Assembly: GCA_947044405.1 (NCBI GenBank)
Contig: CAMRHE010000323.1
Coordinates: 417,501-481,500, forward strand
Origin: Leptodactylus fallax
Lineage: Eukaryota; Chordata; Amphibia; Anura; Leptodactylidae
Direction of reading: 5' to 3'
DNA length: 64,000 bases
Shown: piece after piece, positions 24,833-37,473 of the stretch
How positions within the stretch are numbered: the first letter of the stretch is position 1
How the letters are laid out: each line of letters opens with the position of its first letter
Made by a program: the position numbers and the translations under genes
The notes under the pieces: model-generated
Seen by the model: only the letters and a program-made list of their open reading frames with translations
Database searches by the model: none
What the model was told of the DNA's origin: nothing

Positions 24833-25805
24833 TGTGAACCGAGAGCAAGGCAGGTGGTTTGGACTCCGCAACCAGAAATGAACGCACACGCGGTAGCTCA
24901 AGAAAAGAATATATATTTACTATAAGTTAATAAAGGCTATTTGAAGGTAAAATGACAGGGATAAAGACAAGCAAAATATACAATATAGCATGAACAATTT
25001 CAAGGCAAATTCTGCAATGGTTTCTACTTTTACTCTGTCCAATTCTGCAGTATGGACACTGAATGAACAATATACTCAAAACTATCCCTAACTGACCCTG
25101 ACATCACATTTGGGTGCACCCCCTTTTCCCCAGTGGTCCAGGTGGACCGCTTACAGTCTGTAGAAGCGCGCGGTGGGGCCCAAAGTCGTTCCTTTCTTTT
25201 ATAGCGAAACGTCCTCTCCTCACGGTTATCAGGATCTTGGGAGAAATGAAGTCCTCTTTAACAGGGAAACCCAATGAATGCAATGTAATCCAACAGCAGA
25301 TTCCACTCAGCACACTGACAGTCCTGCCGAATCCACACACTGAGCTGGGATGTAAGCCGGGGTTTAGCAGGTGCCGTCCAGTACATCAACAGCACTGCGA
25401 GTCTCTATCTGTGGTATCCATATACACAGTCACAATGTCAGTCTCACTGATCAGCCACTGAGCACAGTTCCTTTCACGTGGACTCACTAGTCCTGTTGTC
25501 TCTTTACACTCTGTTTGTCTCTGGACCAAGATACAGCTTAGCTGTACAGAAAAATCTCCACACCAGTTCAATACAACACTTGCCAAGATGGCTGCTGCTC
25601 TCTGTCTCGTCACTTCCTGCTGCTCTGCTCACACTCTGTCTGCAGAACAGGCAGGCTGACATAAAAGGGGGGGGGGTCTCACTCCAGCATCATGTCACAA
25701 TTACAATGGCTGCTGTCTTAAAGGAACAGAATCACAGAAATACATTCAACAGTAACAGTTTATACAGACAAATGAAGCTTAAGACAACATTGGCTGTCTC
25801 TTACA
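24833..25805 (-). repeat. 5' LTR (973 bp)
   Basis: Direct repeat of 18649-19619, opening with TGTAAGAG at 25805 and closing with TTCACA at 24833 on the minus strand. It contains the promoter region and ends three bases from the PBS. This copy lacks the homopolymer-rich patch seen in the other LTR, so it is the better reference. Confidence 0.93.
25196..25203 (-). promoter_or_regulatory. TATA box of the 5' LTR
   Basis: TATAAAAG on the minus strand lies about 600 bp from the start of the LTR and 360 bp before its end. That is a sensible position for a U3 promoter, with transcription starting near 25170 and running towards gag. Confidence 0.55.
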
Positions 25806-28410
25806 CCTCCATGTCCTGCCGTATCTAATCTTGTATCCAGGCTACAGGCCCAGCTGTAACATCTGTGGTAAATGTACCGCAGGATACCATACAGAACCTG
25901 TATACCTCCATGTCCTGCCGTATCTCATCTTGTATCCAGGCTACAGGCCCAGCTGTAACATCTGTGGTAAATGTACTGCAGGATACCATACAGAACCTGT
26001 ATACCTCCATGTCCTGCCGTATCTCATCTTGTATCCAGACTACAGGCTCAGCTGTAACACCTGTGGTAAATGTACTGCAGGATACCATACAGAACCTGTA
26101 TACCTCCATGTCCTGCCGTATCTCATCTTGTATCCAGACTACAGGCCCAGCTGTAACATCTGTGGTAAATGTACTGCAGGATACTATACAGAATGTGTAT
26201 ACCTCCATGTCCTGCCATATCTCATCTTGTATCCAGACTATAGGCCCAGCTGTAACATCTGTGGTAAATGTACTGCAGGATACCATACAGAACCTGTATA
26301 CCTCCATGTCCTGTCGTATCTCATCTTGTATCCAGGCTACAGGCCCAGCTGTAACATCTGTGGTAAATGTACTGCAGGATACCCTACAGAACCTGTATAC
26401 CTCCATGTCCTGCCGTATCTCATCTTGTATCCAGTCTACAGGCCCAGCTGTAACGTGTGGTAAATGTACTGCAGGATACCATACAGAACCTGTATACCTC
26501 CATGTCCTGCCGTATCTCATCTTGTATCCAGGCTACAGGCCCAGCTGTAACATCTGTGGTAAATGTACTGCAGGATACCATACAGAACCTGTATACCTCC
26601 ATGTCCTGCTACATCTCATCTTGTATCCAGGCTACAGGCCCAGCTGTAACATCTGTAGTAAATGTACTGCAGGATACCATACAGAACCTGTATACCTCCA
26701 TGTCCTGCCGTATCCATCTGTATCCAGACTCAGGCTCGCTGTAACCCTGTGGTAATTACTGCAGGATACCATACAGAACCTGTATACCTCCATGTCCTGC
26801 CGTATCTCATCTTGTATCCAGACTACAGGCTCAGCTGTAACACCTGTGGTAAATATACTGCAGGATACCATACAGAACCTGTATACCTCCATGTCCTGCC
26901 GTATCTCATCTTGTATCCAGACTACAGGCCCAGCTGTAACATCTGTGGTAAATGTACTGCAGGATACCATACAGAACCTGTATACCTCCATGTCCTGCCG
27001 TATCTCATCTTGTATCCAGACTACAGGCTCAGCTGTAACACCTGTGGTAAATGTACTGCAGGATACCATACAGAACCTGTATACCTCCATGTCCTGCCGT
27101 ATCTCATCTTGTATCCAGGCTACAGGCTCAGCTGTAACATCTGTGGTAAATGTACTGCAGGATACCATACAGAACCTGTATACCTCCATGTCCTGCCGTA
27201 TCTAATCTTGTATCCAGGCTACAGGCCCAGCTGTAACATCTGTGGTAAATGTACTGCAGGATACCATACAGAACCTGTATACCTCCATATCCTGCCGTAT
27301 CTCATCTTGTATCCAGACTACAGGCCCAGCTGTAACATCTGTGGTAAATGTACTGCAGGATACCATACAGAATGTGTATACCTCCATGTCCTGCCATATC
27401 TCATCTTGTATCCAGACTATAGGCCCAGCTGTAACATCTGTGGTAAATGTACTGCAGGATACCATACAGAACCTGTATACCTCCATGTCCTGTCGTATCT
27501 CATCTTGTATCCAGTCTACAGGCCCAGCTGTAACATCTGTAGTAAATGTACTGCAGGATACCATACAGAACCTGTATACCTCCATGTCCTGTCGTATCTC
27601 ATCTTGTATCCAGACTACAGGCCCAGCTGTAACATCTGTGGTAAATGTACTGCAGGATACCATACACAACCTGTATACCTCCATGTCCTGCTACATCTCA
27701 TCTTGTATCCAGGCTACAGGCCCAGCTGTAACATCTGTAGTAAATGTACTGCAGGATACCATACAGAACCTGTATACCTCCATGTCCTGCCGTATCTCAT
27801 CTTGTATCCAGACTATAGGCCCAGCTATGACATCTGTGGTAAATGTACTGCAGGATACCATACAGAGCCTGTATACCTCCATGTCCTGCCGTATCTCATC
27901 TTGTATCCAGGCTACAGGCCCGGCTGTAACATCTGTGGTAAATGTACTGCAGGATACCATACAGAACCTGTATACCTCAATGTCCTGCCGTATCTCATCT
28001 TGTATCCAGACTACAGGCCCAGCTGTAACATCTGTGGTAAATGTACTGCAGGATACCATACAGAACCTGTATACCTCCATGTTCTGCCGTATCTCATCTT
28101 GTATCCAGACTACAGGCCCAGCTGTAACATCTGTGGTAAATGTACTGCAGGATACCATACAGAACCTGTATACCTCCATGTCCTGCCGTATCTCATCTTG
28201 TATCCAGACTACAGGCCCAGCTGTAACATGTGTGGTAAATGTACTGCAGGATACCATACAGAGCCTGTATACCGCCATGTCCTGCGGTATCTCATCTTGT
28301 ATCCAGACTACAAGCCCAGCTGTAACATCTGTGGTAAATGTACTGCAGGATACCATACAGAGCCTGTATACCTCCATGTCCTGTCGTATATTATCTTGTA
28401 TCCAGTCTAT
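25806..28410 (+). repeat. 99-bp satellite array, right part (about 26 copies)
   Basis: Continuation of the array at 7171-18648 in the same orientation and phase. It begins with the second CCTC copy and includes the marker monomer at 26452. Units towards the right edge are more divergent (for example 'accgccatgtcctgcggtatc' near 28270 and 'tattatcttg' near 28390), as usual at array edges. The last unit leaves the consensus after 'atccagtctattgg', continuing into single-copy 'tgcccaatagggtcc'. Confidence 0.93.
26712..26760 (+). other. Satellite unit with clustered single-base deletions
   Basis: In one unit at least seven bases are missing within about 50 bp ('tatccatctg' for 'tatctcatcttg', 'gactcagg' for 'gactacagg', 'gtaattactg' for 'gtaaatgtactg'). 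Neighbouring units are clean. The pattern resembles uncorrected long-read error. Confidence 0.7.
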
Positions 28411-28575
28411 TGGTGCCCAATAGGGTCCTAGAGCCTTCGCCCAGTTGTCCCCAATAACCTTTTCCTTCAGCTATAATATTGTCATCACTTCTATAAATCA
28501 TCATCACATCACACTGAAGAAGCTTCACCAGGACAACTTCTCCTTGGTGTGGGATTTTTTTTGTCTATGAATGTA
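28411..28575 (+). pseudogene. Probable 3' end of the founder Tc1-like transposon
   Basis: The last satellite unit passes without break into sequence whose frames read like the extreme C-terminus and 3' region of frog Tc1-type elements: a 'GGTGCCCAATAGGGTCC'-like stop region, then a pyrimidine-rich stretch, 'cactgaagaagcttc', 'ccttggtgtgggatttttt' and 'tgtctatgaatgtata'. If correct, the satellite is bracketed by the two parts of one transposon. Identification is from memory of the family. I did not find the matching left inverted repeat. Confidence 0.45.
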
Positions 28576-29217
28576 TACATCTAAAACAGCTGATGGAGAG
28601 AATGGGATTCTTTATTTTTGGCCATTTGGCAACTTGTAGTTGAATAAAATATCTGCAGCTTCAGAGGGATCACTGATATACCACACTATGGTTTTACATC
28701 TTCTGATCCTTCAGGTAAGGACCAACAACATCTGGTTGCTGAAAAGCCATTATCCAAAATCCATTATCTTTGTGAAGTTGAATTATATTGTGAGTTGACT
28801 AAACATTCCAAAATATTCCAAAAACCTGTGTGGGTTTAAGAAGAAAGGAAGTTTAGTCATTGTCTTTTATCTTTAATATAAGGATGCACCCACCTACAAC
28901 TTACTCTAAAATACAGTAACACCGGATCAGTCCATCAAAGACTCTGATAGATGAAGAGATTCTGAGAGGATATTACCATCCTTTGTTGTCTCTCTATATC
29001 AGAGCTTCTATTCTAGTTATGAAATTATAACACCTGGAGCCAACGGAGAGACCAAATACCATATATCTGCCACACCTAACAAACTCTGCTACATGTGTGA
29101 GAGTGGTACAGGTTATATCTGCTTCATATAGAAATATTAGATATTGTGATATTTGGCAGACTCATTTCTTATTCTCAATAACTAACCCATTTTATATATT
29201 ACCATCTACAGTAACAA
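28576..29217. other. No gene seen
   Basis: AT-rich sequence between the satellite locus and the 35-bp minisatellite. No frame or repeat was recognised. Confidence 0.5.
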
Positions 29218-32200
29218 AACTACTATGATGCTGCCCCCTATATACAAGAATATAATTACTATAATACTGCTCCTATGTACAAGAATATAACTACTATAAT
29301 ACTGCTCCTATGTACAAGAATATAACTACTATAATACTGCTCCTATGTACAAGAATATAACTACTATAATACTGCCCCCTAAGTACAAGAATATAACTAC
29401 TATAATACTGCTCCTATGTACAAGAATATAACTACTATAATAATGCTCCTATGTACAAGAATATAACTACTATAATACTGCTCCTATGTACAAGAATATA
29501 ACTACTATAATACTGCCCCCTATGTACAAGAATATAACTACTATAATACTGCTCCTATGTACAAGAATATAACTACTATAATACTGCCCCTATGTACAAG
29601 AATATAACTACTATAATACTGCTCCTATGTACAAGAATATAACTACTATAATACTGCCCCCTATGTACAAGAATATAACTACTATAATACTGCTCCTATG
29701 TCAAGAATATACTACTACAATACTGCTCCTATGTACAAGAATATAACTACTATAATACTGCTCCTATGTACAAGAATATAAATAATATAATACTGTCCCC
29801 TATGTAAAAAAATAAAAATAATAAAAAACCTCCCCTATGTACAAGAATATAACTACTACAATACTGCTCCTATGTACAAGAATATAACTACTATAATACT
29901 GCCCCCTAAGTACAAGAATATAACTACTATAATACTGCTCCTATGTACAGGAATATAACTACTATAATACTGCTCCTATGTACAAGAATATAACTACTAT
30001 AATGCTACTCCTATGTACAGGAATATAACTACTATAATACTGCCCCTATGTACAGGAATATAACTACTATAATACTGCTCCTATGTACAGGAATATAACT
30101 ACTATAATACTACTCCTATGTACAAGAATATAACTACTATAATGCTGCTCCTATGTACAGGAATATAACTACTATAATACTGCTCCTATGTACAGGAATA
30201 TAACTACTATAATACTGCTCCTATGTACAAGAATATAACTACTATAATACTGTTCCTATGTACAAGAATATAACTATTATAATACTGCCCCCTATGTACA
30301 AGAATATAACTACTATAATACTGCTCCTATGTACAAGAATATAACTACTATAATACTGCTCCTATGTACAAGAATATGACTACTATAATACTGCCTCCTA
30401 TGTACAAGAATATAACTACTATAATACTGCTCCTATGTACAGGAATATGACTACTATAATACTGCCTCCTATGTACAAGAATATAACTACTATAATACTG
30501 CTCCTATGTACAAGAATATAACTACTATAATACTGTCTCCTATGTACAAGAATATAACTACTATAATACTGTTCCTATGTACAAGAATATAACTACTATA
30601 ATACTGCTCCTATGTACAAGAATATAACTACTATAATACTGCTCCTATGTACAAGAATATAACTACTATAATACTGCTCCTATGTACAAGAATATAACTA
30701 CTATAATACTGTCTCCTATGTACAAGAATATAACTACTATAATACTGTTCCTATGTACAAGAATATAACTACTATAATACTGCTCCTATGTACAAGAATA
30801 TAACTACTATAATACTGCTCCTATGTACAAGAATATAACTACTATAATACTGCTCCTATGTACAAGAATATAACTACTATAATACTGCTCCTATATACAA
30901 GAATATAACTACTATAATACTGCCTCCTATGTACAAGAATATAACTACTATAATACTGCCCCATGTACAAGAATATAACTACTATAATACTGCCCCCTAT
31001 GTACAAGAATATAACTACTATAATACTGCCGTCTATGTACAAGAATATAACTACTATAATACTGCCTCCTATGTACAAGAATATAACTACTATAATACTG
31101 CCCCTGTGTACAAGAATATAACTACTATAATACTGCTCCTATGTATAAGAATATAACTACTATAATACTGCTCCTATGTACAAGAATATAACTACTATAA
31201 TACTGCCCCTATGTACAAGAATATAACTAAGAATATAACTACTATAATACTGCTCCTATGTACAAGAATATAACTACTATAATACTGCTCCTATGTACAA
31301 GAATATAACTACTGTAATACTGCTCCTATGTATAAGAATATAACTACTATAATACTACTCCTATGTACAAGAATATAACTACTATAATACTGCTCCTATG
31401 TACAAGAATATAACTACTATAATACTGCTCCTATGTATAAGAATATAACTACTATAATACTGCTCCTATGTACAAGAATATAACTACTATAATACTGCTC
31501 CTATGTAGAAAAATATAACTACTATAATACTGCTCCTATGTATAAGAATATAACTACTATAATACTGCCCCTATGTACAAGAATATAACTACTATAATAC
31601 TACCTCCTATATACAAGAATATAACTACTATAATACTGTTCCTATGTACAAGAATATAACTACTATAATACTGTTCCTATGTACAAGAATATAACTAAGA
31701 ATATAACTACTATAATACTGCTCCTATGTACAAGAATATAACTACTATAATACTGCCCCTATGTACAAGAATATAACTACTATAATACTGCTCCTATGTA
31801 CAAGAATATAACTACTATAATACTGCCCCTATGTACAAGAATATAACTACTATAATACTACCTCCTATGTACAAGAATATAACTACTATAATACTGCTCC
31901 TATGTACAAGAATATAACTACTATAATACTGCTCCTATGTACAAGAATATAACTACTATAATACTACCTCCTATGTACAAGAATATAACTACTATAATAC
32001 ACTCCTACGCCCCCCCCTACAAGAATATAACTACTATAATACTGCTCCTATGTACAAGAATATAACTACTATAATACTGCCCCTATGTACAAGAATATAA
32101 CTACTATAATACTGCTCCTATGTACAAGAATATAACTACTATAATACTGCTCCTATGTACAAGAATATAACTACTATAATACTGCTCCTATGTACAAGAA

Positions 32201-33110
32201 TATAACTACTATAATACTGCTACTATATATAAGAATATAACTACTATAATACTGCTCCTATGTACAAGAATATAACTACTATAATACTGCTCCTATGTAC
32301 AAGAATATTACTACTATAATACTGCCCCTATGTACAAGAATATAACTACTATAATACTACCTCCTATGTACAAGAATATAACTACTATAATACTACTCCT
32401 ATGTACAAGAATATAACTACTATAATACTGCCCTATATACAAGAATATAACTACTATAATACTACTCCTATGTACAAGAATATAACTACTATAATACTGC
32501 TCCTATGTACAAGAATATAACTACTATAATACTGCTCCTATGTACAAGAATATAACTACTATAATACTACTCCTATGTACAAGAATATAACTACTATAAT
32601 ACTAGTCCTATGTACAAGAATATAACTACTATAATACTGCTCCTATGTACAAGAATATAACTACTATAATACTGCTCCTATGTACAAGAATATAACTACT
32701 ATAATACTACCTCCTATGTACAAGAATATAACTACTATAATACTTCCCCCTATGTACAAGAATATAACTACTATAATACTGCTCCTATATACAAGAATAT
32801 AACTACTATAATACTGCTCCTATGTACAAGAATATAACTACTATAATACTGCCCCCTATATACAAGAATATAACTACTATAATACTGCCCCTATGTCAAG
32901 AATATAACTACTTAATACTGCCCCTATGTACAAGATATAACTACTATAATACTGCTCCTATGTACAAGAATATAACTACTATAATACTGCCCCTATGTAC
33001 AAGAATATAACTACTATAATACTGCCCCTATGTACAAGAATATAACTACTATAATACTGCTCCTATGTACAAGAATATAACTACTATAATACTGCTCCTA
33101 TGTATAAGAA
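29218..33110 (+). repeat. 35-bp minisatellite array 1 (about 110 copies)
   Basis: Head-to-tail units of 35-36 bp composed of 'tacaagaatataactacta' and 'taatactgctcctatg'. The main variation is in the C-rich block (gctcc, gcccc, gccccc, gcctcc, acctcc) and in 'tacaag/tacagg/tataag'. The same unit forms arrays at 58834-59176 and 62666-64000 in the same orientation and at 55022-56941 inverted. It has no coding value: short frames of repeated 'MYKNITTIIL' type are by-products. Irregular patches occur at 29781-29835 and 31999-32020. Confidence 0.95.
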
Positions 33111-34432
33111 CTATCCCACTATTTTGGATATAGATATCATACAGGGGTGTTCCTCTGCTGCCTGGCTCCCGCTATGTGCTCGGTGTCATATTATTGGGCA
33201 CTATGTGATCCTCTCCCCTGCATGGTGCCCGCAGATTCCCCAGGGTGATCACCAGCAGGTCCTTATTTAGGATAGAAGATGTCCAGATGTGCAGATCTTA
33301 GGGAATCCCATCATTTTCTAATATATTCGCAGCTTCCTGTGTGACATTCCAGTATTGTTTCTCGTGTAGTCATGCAGACTGGGTTTCTTCTGTTATTTGT
33401 TATGAAGCGTCTCATTTCATCACCCAGCTTTCTTCAACCCCTGAATGGCAAATGTGCTTTAGACAAATGTAGGAAAGTTTACCTTGATACAACACATTAA
33501 AAGTGTTTTCCAGGCCAAAGATATTGATGAACTATCTATAAGTGTCAAGTTAAGCTTTCCTATATCTATAGGTGTCTCCGATCTCAGGTACTTAGAAAAG
33601 CTGGGTGACAACCCTTGTCGGAGATGCCATCAAAGACATATCGGTTGTCACTTATTGATTTACATCCTATTTTATTTTCGGGGTAAATGCATATTAAAAC
33701 TCCTACAAAATAGAGATGTAGTGGGGCCATTACTGATGGACATCGCCCTCTCATTCAGAAGCTATTCACATCTCATATCACGTTTTATATTTTTGATGCA
33801 AATTTCTAGAATTTGGCAGGGGCACAGCGACACCTACAGGTGACAATGGCATTGCACAGAACATATAATATGAATTCTGAGGACTATTTATAGAACCTGC
33901 TGATTTACCCAATAATATTATATATAATAAAAAGTGTAACAAACAGTATACATGACTGTATAGTGAGATTATGGTATCAGGTTTTGGTCTCATGAATGAT
34001 GTGTATGAGATGACGCTTATAGTGACATGGGTGTGATGTGACTATGCTATGTGCTAAGTGTGACTGCTATGCCGTGTGACATCTGTGCATTGTGAGGACA
34101 GGTTTGCCGTATGTTTGCAGTGCAGTATGTATGCCGTGTGACAGGAGAATATGAGGAGGATAGATTTGCCGTTAAACACAACATATGGTTGATTGTCAGT
34201 GACATATCTACCCTGGCAGCAGACATAGCAGCAGCTATAGGGCCCAACAACTAAGGGGGCCATTTCTACTGAGACCTAGGGTGCACTTAGTGAACTGAAT
34301 GCACCCCATTACTTTACTGGGAAATCATAATGCCTGGATGTGACATCACTATAATTACTTTATTCATATGCTGTGATGTCACAGTGTACACAGCAATCTT
34401 GTGTGTGTGTGTTATTCCTGCTTTATTAAGTA
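33111..34432. other. No gene seen
   Basis: Mostly non-repetitive sequence with short frames only. The longest, 119 codons at 33484-33843, has no recognisable domain and no supporting splice or promoter context, so I do not call it. The end (about 34190-34260) resembles the tail of a dispersed frog repeat. Confidence 0.5.
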
Positions 34433-36236
34433 TTATTCCTGTACTGTAACATCATTGTGTGTATTATCCCTGTACTGTGACATCACTGTGTGTATTATCC
34501 CTGTACTGTGACATCACTGTGTGTATTATCCCTGTACTGTGATATCACTGTGTGTATTATCCCTGTACTGTGACATCACTGTGTGTATTATCCCTGTACT
34601 GTGACATCACTGTGTGTATTATCTCTGTACTGTGATATCACTGTGTGTATTATCCCTGTACTGTGACATCACTGTGTGTATTATCCCTGTACTGTGACAT
34701 CACTGTGTGTATTATCCCTGTACTGTGACATCACTGTGTGTATTATCCCTGTACTGTGACATCACTGTGTGTATTATCTCTGTACTGTGATATCACTGTG
34801 TGTACTACCCATGTACTGTGACATCACTGGGTGCATTATCCCTTTACTGTGACATCACTGTGTGTATTATCTCTGTACTGTGACATCACTGTGTTTATTA
34901 TCCCCTAACTGTCACAGCACTGAGTGTATTATCCCTGTACTGTGACATCACTGTGTTTATTATCCCTGTATTGTGACATCACTGTGTGTATTATCCCTGT
35001 ACTGTGACATCACTGTGTATATTATCCCTGTACTGTGACATCACTGTGTTTATTATCCCTGTACTGTGACATCACTGTGTGTATTATCCCTGTACTGTGA
35101 CATCACTGTGTGTATTATCCCTGTACTGTGACATCACTGTGTGTATTATCCCTGTATTGTGACATCACTGTGTGTATTATCCCTGCTGACATCACTGTGT
35201 GTATTATCCCTGTACTATGACATCACTGTGTTTATTATCCCTGTACTGTGACATCACTGTGTGTATTATCCCTGTACTGTGACATCACTGTGTGTATCAT
35301 CCCACGCACTGTGTGTATTATCCCTGTACTGTGACATCACTGTGTGTATTATCCCTGTATCTGTGACATCACTGTGTGTATTATCCCTGTACTGTGACAT
35401 CACTGTGTTTATTATCCCCTGTACTGTGACATCACTGTGTGTATTATCCCTGTACTGTGACATCACTGTGTGTATTATCCCTGTATTGTGACATCACTGT
35501 GTGTATTATCCCTGTACTGTGACATCACTGTGTTTATTATCCCTGTACTGTGACAGCACTGTGTGTATTATCCCTGTACTGTGACATCACTGTGTGTATT
35601 ATCCCTGTACTGTGACATCACCCCACTGTGTGTATTATCCCTGTACTGTGACAGCACTGTGTGTATTATCCACCCCTGTGTATTCCCTGTACTGTGACAT
35701 CACTGTGTGTATTATCCCTGTACTGTGACATCACTGTGTTTATTATCCCTGTACTGTGACATCACTGTGTGTATTATCCCTGTACTGTGACATCACTGTG
35801 TGTATTATCCCTGTACTGTGACATCACTGTGTGTATTATCCCTGTATTGTGACATCACTGTGTGTATTATCCCTGTACTGTGACATCACTGTGTGTATTA
35901 TCCCTGTACTGTGACATCACTGTGTTTATTATCCCTGTACTGTGACATCACTGTGTTTATTATCCCTGTACTGTGACAGCACTGTGTGTATTATCCCTGT
36001 ACTGTGACATCACTGTGTGTATTATCCCTGTACTGTGACAGCACTGTGTGTATTATCCCTGTACTGTGACATCACTGTGTGTATTATCCCTGTACTGTGA
36101 CATCACTGTGTGTATTATCCCTGTACTGTGACATCACTGTGTGTATTATCCCTGTACTGTGACATCACTGTGTGTATTATCCCTGTACTGTGACATCACT
36201 GTGTTTATTATCCCTGTACTGTGACAGCACTGTGTT
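34433..36236 (+). repeat. 31-bp minisatellite (about 58 copies)
   Basis: Units of 31 bp made of 'ctgtgtgtattatccct' and 'gtactgtgacatca', highly uniform with sporadic 'gtttatt', 'gacagcac', 'gtattgtg' and small insertions (for example near 35300, 35620 and 35670). Each unit contains TGACATCA, one base from the CRE/ATF palindrome TGACGTCA. Flanks (about 34330-34400) contain a related 'tgatgtcaca' inverted motif, suggesting it arose inside a dispersed repeat. Confidence 0.93.
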
Positions 36237-36519
36237 TTAATGGTGGAACTAACACCATAGCAGCTGTACCGGTTGCTATGGGGCCTGCAACCTTAGGTGT
36301 CCCGGTTGGCCCCCTGCTGTGTTTTTTTATTTTAATAGGTCATTACCTGCTTACCCCAATTTCTAACTTTTTAAGGCAACACAGCCGAAGTTGTCAAAGT
36401 GAATGTGACACCAAGTTTAACCATAGGCTGTGCTGACACTCACTTCTATGCATTTAACATTTACCTTCCAAAAATGACCCTTTTCTGGGAGAGAGATGTT
36501 TGTCCGCGGTTTCTTAGAC

Positions 36520-37340
36520 ATACATGATGGTTATATTGCAAAAACCAATGGTTTTGTAGAAAAATTAGCCCGTTTTGTTGACTTGTAATTGCTACAGGAG
36601 TTTATTATTATTTGGGAGACAAATTTGTGTCTGTGAACGGAGCTGAAAACTGATGAAGAACTGGCTTTAAAAAACAAAAACAAAAAAAAAGCCACCAAAA
36701 ATGAATCCTTTATGAGAGCAAAATGCCACACAAATAATGCATTGGTATTGGAAGAAGCAATGGCGCGGTTGTTTGTGTTATTTTCTTATTTTACCAACAG
36801 AGTGACACTGCCGACTATAGAATTTAAAGACAAATTTGTGGCCACTTGAAAAGTGACAAAGAATTGATTTCAGAAAAAAAGCTGCCAAAAATTGTCCCTT
36901 GGCAGCACATGCGGCACCACTAAGTGACAATTACAAGGCTTGAAGAAAAATTTGTGACGCACTATAAGCGTGCCTGGCCTGCCAGCTGAAAAAGTAATAA
37001 TATACTCCGAAATGGAACGGATTCTATGACCATGAGAACAGTACTTGGGAGGCAGAAAAGAACCTGGATTATCCTGCCGGTTATCCCTGTATGGGAGCAC
37101 ATGCCACATCCACATTGTGCTGGCAAAGTGGCAATTTACATATCATTTCAAGGAAAATTTGGGGCACACTATCTGATTTCCTGGCTTGTCAGCTGAAAAA
37201 GCTATAATATCTTCTGAAATGGAAAGGATTTTCATGACCATGAGAACAGCACTTGGGAGGCAGAAAAGAATCTGGATTATCCTGCCGGTTATCCCTCAAT
37301 GGGAACAAATGCCGCATGAACATTGTGTTGTCGGAAGAGG
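36520..37340 (+). repeat. Four divergent tandem units of about 190-207 bp
   Basis: Related blocks recur near 36719, 36905, 37097 and 37303, each with an 'atgccac/atgcggc'-type segment, followed by 'aaatttg.gg.cac', 'gctgaaaaag', and in the last two 'ccatgagaacag.acttggg' and 'ggattatcctgccggttat'. The last two units are clearly similar (offset 207 bp); earlier ones are decayed. No coding potential. Confidence 0.65.
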
Positions 37341-37473
37341 CATACCTTGGGGTTCAGCATAGGGGTGCAAACACGTCGAAGTGGACCCCAGCTTAGGTAT
37401 ACCAATATTATCCCTATATAGTGAAAATACAGTGGTGGGTATCGGCTCTACACAGGTCTGTGAAGACCATTTA

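Larger units (their letters stand above)
18649..25805 (-). mobile_element. Ty3/gypsy LTR retrotransposon, near full length (7,157 bp)
   Basis: On the minus strand the order is 5' LTR (24833-25805), PBS (24812-24829), gag, protease, reverse transcriptase, RNase H, integrase, PPT and 3' LTR (18649-19619). The protease-RT-RNaseH-integrase order is that of Ty3/gypsy (Metaviridae) and not Ty1/copia. There is no envelope frame: the integrase frame ends in the PPT. No chromodomain is visible after integrase. The LTRs begin TGTAAGAG and end TTCACA (TG...CA) and are nearly identical outside one patch, so the insertion is young. The only coding break seen is a frameshift inside integrase. I cannot place it in a named lineage from sequence alone. 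Confidence 0.93.

Noticed and set aside
24800..24901. gag start inside the LTR (34 extra codons)
   Set aside because: The frame is open there, but it crosses the PBS and LTR end; the first ATG after the PBS (24799) is the usual arrangement.
29218..33110. Small proteins repeating MYKNITTIIL
   Set aside because: By-products of the 35-bp minisatellite; frames are short and change every few units.
33484..33843. 119-codon frame as a host gene
   Set aside because: No recognisable domain, no splice or promoter support; typical of chance frames in AT-rich DNA.
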